In this document: positions 62,153 through 64,000 of the stretch, in pieces
Numbering within the stretch: the stretch's first letter is position 1
Layout of the letters: each line of letters starts with the position of its first letter
From: Ignavibacteriota bacterium
GTDB lineage: Bacteria > Bacteroidota > Ignavibacteria > Tepidaquicellales > Tepidaquicellaceae
Assembly (NCBI GenBank): GCA_026390735.1
Contig: JAPLFJ010000046.1
Location: 1 to 64,000 of the forward strand
Length of the DNA stretch: 64,000 nucleotides
Reading direction: 5' to 3'
Position numbers and translations under genes: made by a program
Notes under the pieces: model-generated
What the model was told of the DNA's origin: nothing
The model's input: the letters and a program-made list of their open reading frames with translations, nothing else
Databases searched by the model: none

Positions 62153-63202
62153 TCACTCCGTCTCTTTGTCACCCCTCTTTGAGACCATCTCCCAGTTAAG
62201 AGGCTCCCCTCTTTCAACATCCTTACTCGCAATTTTGCCAATAATTTCATTATAATATTTTGGATGTAATCCATAACCCGGTCTGATCGATCTGATATTA
62301 GTCTCAGTAAATACGTCACCAGCTTTTATATCCTTAACTACAAATAACGATCTGCCAAACACTTTGCCCTTTTTCGCTTTTTCTGTAATCTCGTATTCAA
62401 CTTTCCCCAGAGCTTTTTCTACTTCTCTAATTGATTTTACCATTTCCTTAAATTCTTTTGGCTCTAATGAGAATGCAGCATCGGGACCGCCAATATTTTT
62501 ATCCAGTATAAAATGTTTTTCTACAATTTTTGCACCTAAAGATACTGCTGCAATGGGTAACGATATTCCAAGAGAATGGTCAGAAAGTCCGGTTATAACT
62601 CCGAATCTTTTTGCCATATCAGGTATCGTTTTTAAATTTGCTTCGTCGACAGGTGCTGGATAAGCTGATGTACATTTTAACAATGCTATCTGATTGTTTC
62701 CTGAATTCCTGCAAGCATTTATTGCTAGTTCTATATCTTCAAGTTCTGCTATACCCGTTGAAATAATCATTGGCTTACCTTTAGTAGCCATATATTCAAT
62801 AAGAGGTATATCCTGAATTTCAAACGAGGCAACTTTATAAATCGGGTTACCAATTTCTTCAAGAAAATCTACAGCACTTCTGTCGAAAGGTGTCGAAAAA
62901 CATACTAATCCTAAACTTCTTGCCTTTTCAAATAATTCTTTGTGCCATTCCCAGGGCGTATATGCTTCTTTATACAAATTGTATAGTGTCTTGCCGTCCC
63001 ATAATTCTGTTCCACGAATTTTAAAATAATCTTTATCACTATCTATCGTCATAGTGTCTGGTGTATATGTCTGAAATTTTATAGCATTTGCACCGCATTC
63101 TTTCACAGCTTCAATTGTTTTCAAAGCAGTTTTTAAATTATGGTTGTGATTTGCAGATAGTTCAGCTATAATGAATATTCCGTTATTATCAAAAAAAACC
63201 AT
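62153..63202 (-). CDS. pseI: Pseudaminic acid synthase (PseI), NeuB family
   Basis: A 349-residue NeuB-family synthase. FIIAELSANHNHNL (10-23), IKFQTYTPDTM, TGLSDHSLG and the GGPDAAFSLEP segment typical of PseI rather than of NeuB/LegI. The C-terminal antifreeze-like SAF domain runs from about 285, ending at SIRPGYGLHPKYYNEIIGK. It condenses a 6-deoxy sugar with phosphoenolpyruvate. The last ~9 residues (SKRGDKETE) look like translated TGACAAAGAGACGGA-type repeat. No PseB/PseC/PseG is in the window. Confidence 0.92.
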   Translation of the reverse strand: MVFFDNNGIFIIAELSANHNHNLKTALKTIEAVKECGANAIKFQTYTPDTMTIDSDKDYFKIRGTELWDGKTLYNLYKEAYTPWEWHKELFEKARSLGLVCFSTPFDRSAVDFLEEIGNPIYKVASFEIQDIPLIEYMATKGKPMIISTGIAELEDIELAINACRNSGNNQIALLKCTSAYPAPVDEANLKTIPDMAKRFGVITGLSDHSLGISLPIAAVSLGAKIVEKHFILDKNIGGPDAAFSLEPKEFKEMVKSIREVEKALGKVEYEITEKAKKGKVFGRSLFVVKDIKAGDVFTETNIRSIRPGYGLHPKYYNEIIGKIASKDVERGEPLNWEMVSKRGDKETE

Positions 63203-63203
63203 A

Positions 63204-63914
63204 TTAAATAATTCCTCTAATCAATTTGAATGCTTCGGCATATTTTTTCCCAATAACTATTCCCCATCTTTTAGAAAATATTTCTAACGATTCAGGTGAT
63301 CTTGGATGAGGGTATTTTCTTCTTTCATACTGATAAGTCTCCATTGCTTTTATTTTAGCTTGCAGATTTTGCTTCGATATTTCAACAAACATATTTGGCA
63401 TAAACATTTTTGAAACATTATATTCCTGCCATTCAGTAGATGAAAATGTTTCGATTGTTAAAATATTCTTCACACTTTCAGTAACTAATGGGCGACAGGC
63501 TGTTAACACAGCGTTAAATGTGACCCTATGATCTACATTCAAATCTTCAGAATGATGAGTAATCGCTATATCCGGTTTAAAAACATTCTTTTCTTTTTCG
63601 ATAACCTTAACAATATCTAATAAATCAACAGAATCAAATCTGTTATCGGGAAAATCAAACGCCGATGTTTTCTCGTAGCCGATTATTTTAGATGCGTGTT
63701 TAATATTCTTCCGATGGATTAAAAGTTCTTTTTCCCAACTTTGTGTATCCCTTTTGTCATTTCTTGAAGTTATTCCTTCGCCAAGTATCAGACATCTTAC
63801 TCTGCATTTATTCTCTTTTACTAACTTGTTAATTGTTCCACCTGCACCTAATACTTCATCATCAGGATGGGCAACAACAACTAGTACTTTACTGTTTTTT
63901 TGAAATTCTAACAT
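63204..63914 (-). CDS. PIG-L/LmbE-family N-deacetylase
   Basis: A 236-residue deacetylase with the zinc-binding AHPDDE at 15-20 and HHSEDLNVDH at about 122-131. It removes an acetyl (or other acyl) group from an amino sugar. It is one base from the PseI gene. A deacetylase beside a nonulosonate synthase may free an amino group for another acyl substituent. ATG at 63914 overlaps the end of the next upstream frame. Confidence 0.93.
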   Translation of the reverse strand: MLEFQKNSKVLVVVAHPDDEVLGAGGTINKLVKENKCRVRCLILGEGITSRNDKRDTQSWEKELLIHRKNIKHASKIIGYEKTSAFDFPDNRFDSVDLLDIVKVIEKEKNVFKPDIAITHHSEDLNVDHRVTFNAVLTACRPLVTESVKNILTIETFSSTEWQEYNVSKMFMPNMFVEISKQNLQAKIKAMETYQYERRKYPHPRSPESLEIFSKRWGIVIGKKYAEAFKLIRGII

Positions 63915-64000
63915 TTGCCGTAATTGTTTTATCCGATTTTAATAATGCTTTTGTAAATTCATACTTGAAATATTTTGTTTCCAGAAATGCCTTTGGATAT
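63889..64000 (-). CDS. 3' end of an upstream gene, cut by the window edge
   Basis: An open frame without a stop from the window edge to a TAA at 63889-63891 encodes 36 residues (YPKAFLETKYFKYEFTKALL and on to VRISKKQ). It overlaps the PIG-L start by 26 bases, as neighbouring genes of this locus often do. Too short to assign a family. Confidence 0.45.
   Translation of the reverse strand, partial: YPKAFLETKYFKYEFTKALLKSDKTITANVRISKKQ

Noticed and set aside
1-64000. tRNA, rRNA or IS transposase genes
   Set aside because: I found no tRNA-like cloverleaf, rRNA segment or transposase motif on either strand; palindromic repeats are present without an associated transposase.

Overview
The window looks like a chromosomal piece of a low-GC Bacteroidota/Chlorobiota-type bacterium. 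The evidence is a BatA-type membrane protein at the left edge, a TAnnTTTG promoter element at 2150, and short repeats of a kind I associate with Ignavibacteria-like genomes. That last association is inference; no rRNA or other phylogenetic marker is present. Almost everything is one very large exopolysaccharide/O-antigen/capsule locus, nearly all of it on the minus strand.

Layout. 0-14.1 kb is a repeat-riddled segment. It holds a BatA-like protein, a three-enzyme set for an N-acetylated amino sugar (Gfo/Idh/MocA oxidoreductase, hexapeptide acetyltransferase, DegT aminotransferase), the initiating polyprenyl-phosphate sugar-phosphate transferase, a Wzi-like outer-membrane barrel, a HigB/HigA toxin-antitoxin pair, two truncated antitoxin relatives, a probable Fic remnant, a four-helix-bundle (S23-like) protein and a GxxExxY protein. 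The spaces between them are built from short degenerate repeats, some of which run into or through coding sequences.

14.1-58.4 kb is a compact, strongly AT-rich block of about 40 genes that is almost free of those repeats. Right to left (direction of transcription) it contains an MBOAT/SGNH acylation pair, a formyl-amino-sugar cassette (RffA-type aminotransferase, divergent DegT protein, N-formyltransferase, methyltransferase, ArnC-like transferase), an epimerase, three asparagine-synthetase-like amidotransferases interleaved with GT4 transferases, a nucleotidyltransferase/4,6-dehydratase/aminotransferase/ATP-grasp/NeuD-like cassette, a DUF2304/GT2 pair, a Wzy-like polymerase, acyltransferases, SGNH hydrolase and carbamoyltransferase, a WecG/TagA transferase, and a small acyl-assembly line (two KASIII-like synthases, ACP, ketoreductase-like SDR, hexapeptide acyltransferase) followed by a polysaccharide deacetylase. 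58.4-64 kb carries a nonulosonate-type cassette (PseI, SpsF-like, class III aminotransferase, aldo/keto reductase, PIG-L deacetylase, GNAT), where repeats reappear.

Together these genes would start, extend, polymerise and heavily decorate a surface glycan (acyl, carbamoyl, formyl, amide and possibly aminoacyl groups). No Wzx flippase, Wzz/Wzc or Wza is visible, so the locus probably continues beyond the window.

Most unusual points: (1) a heptamer repeat (TTCAGAA) whose sense orientation is open in all three frames and encodes the same seven-residue peptide, found in frame inside at least three proteins and at several C-termini; (2) antitoxin-like ORFs truncated at the same residue with repeat-built tails; (3) a dedicated ACP/KASIII/SDR cassette inside a glycan locus; (4) two GT4 genes whose N-terminal strand lies upstream of any ATG/GTG/TTG.
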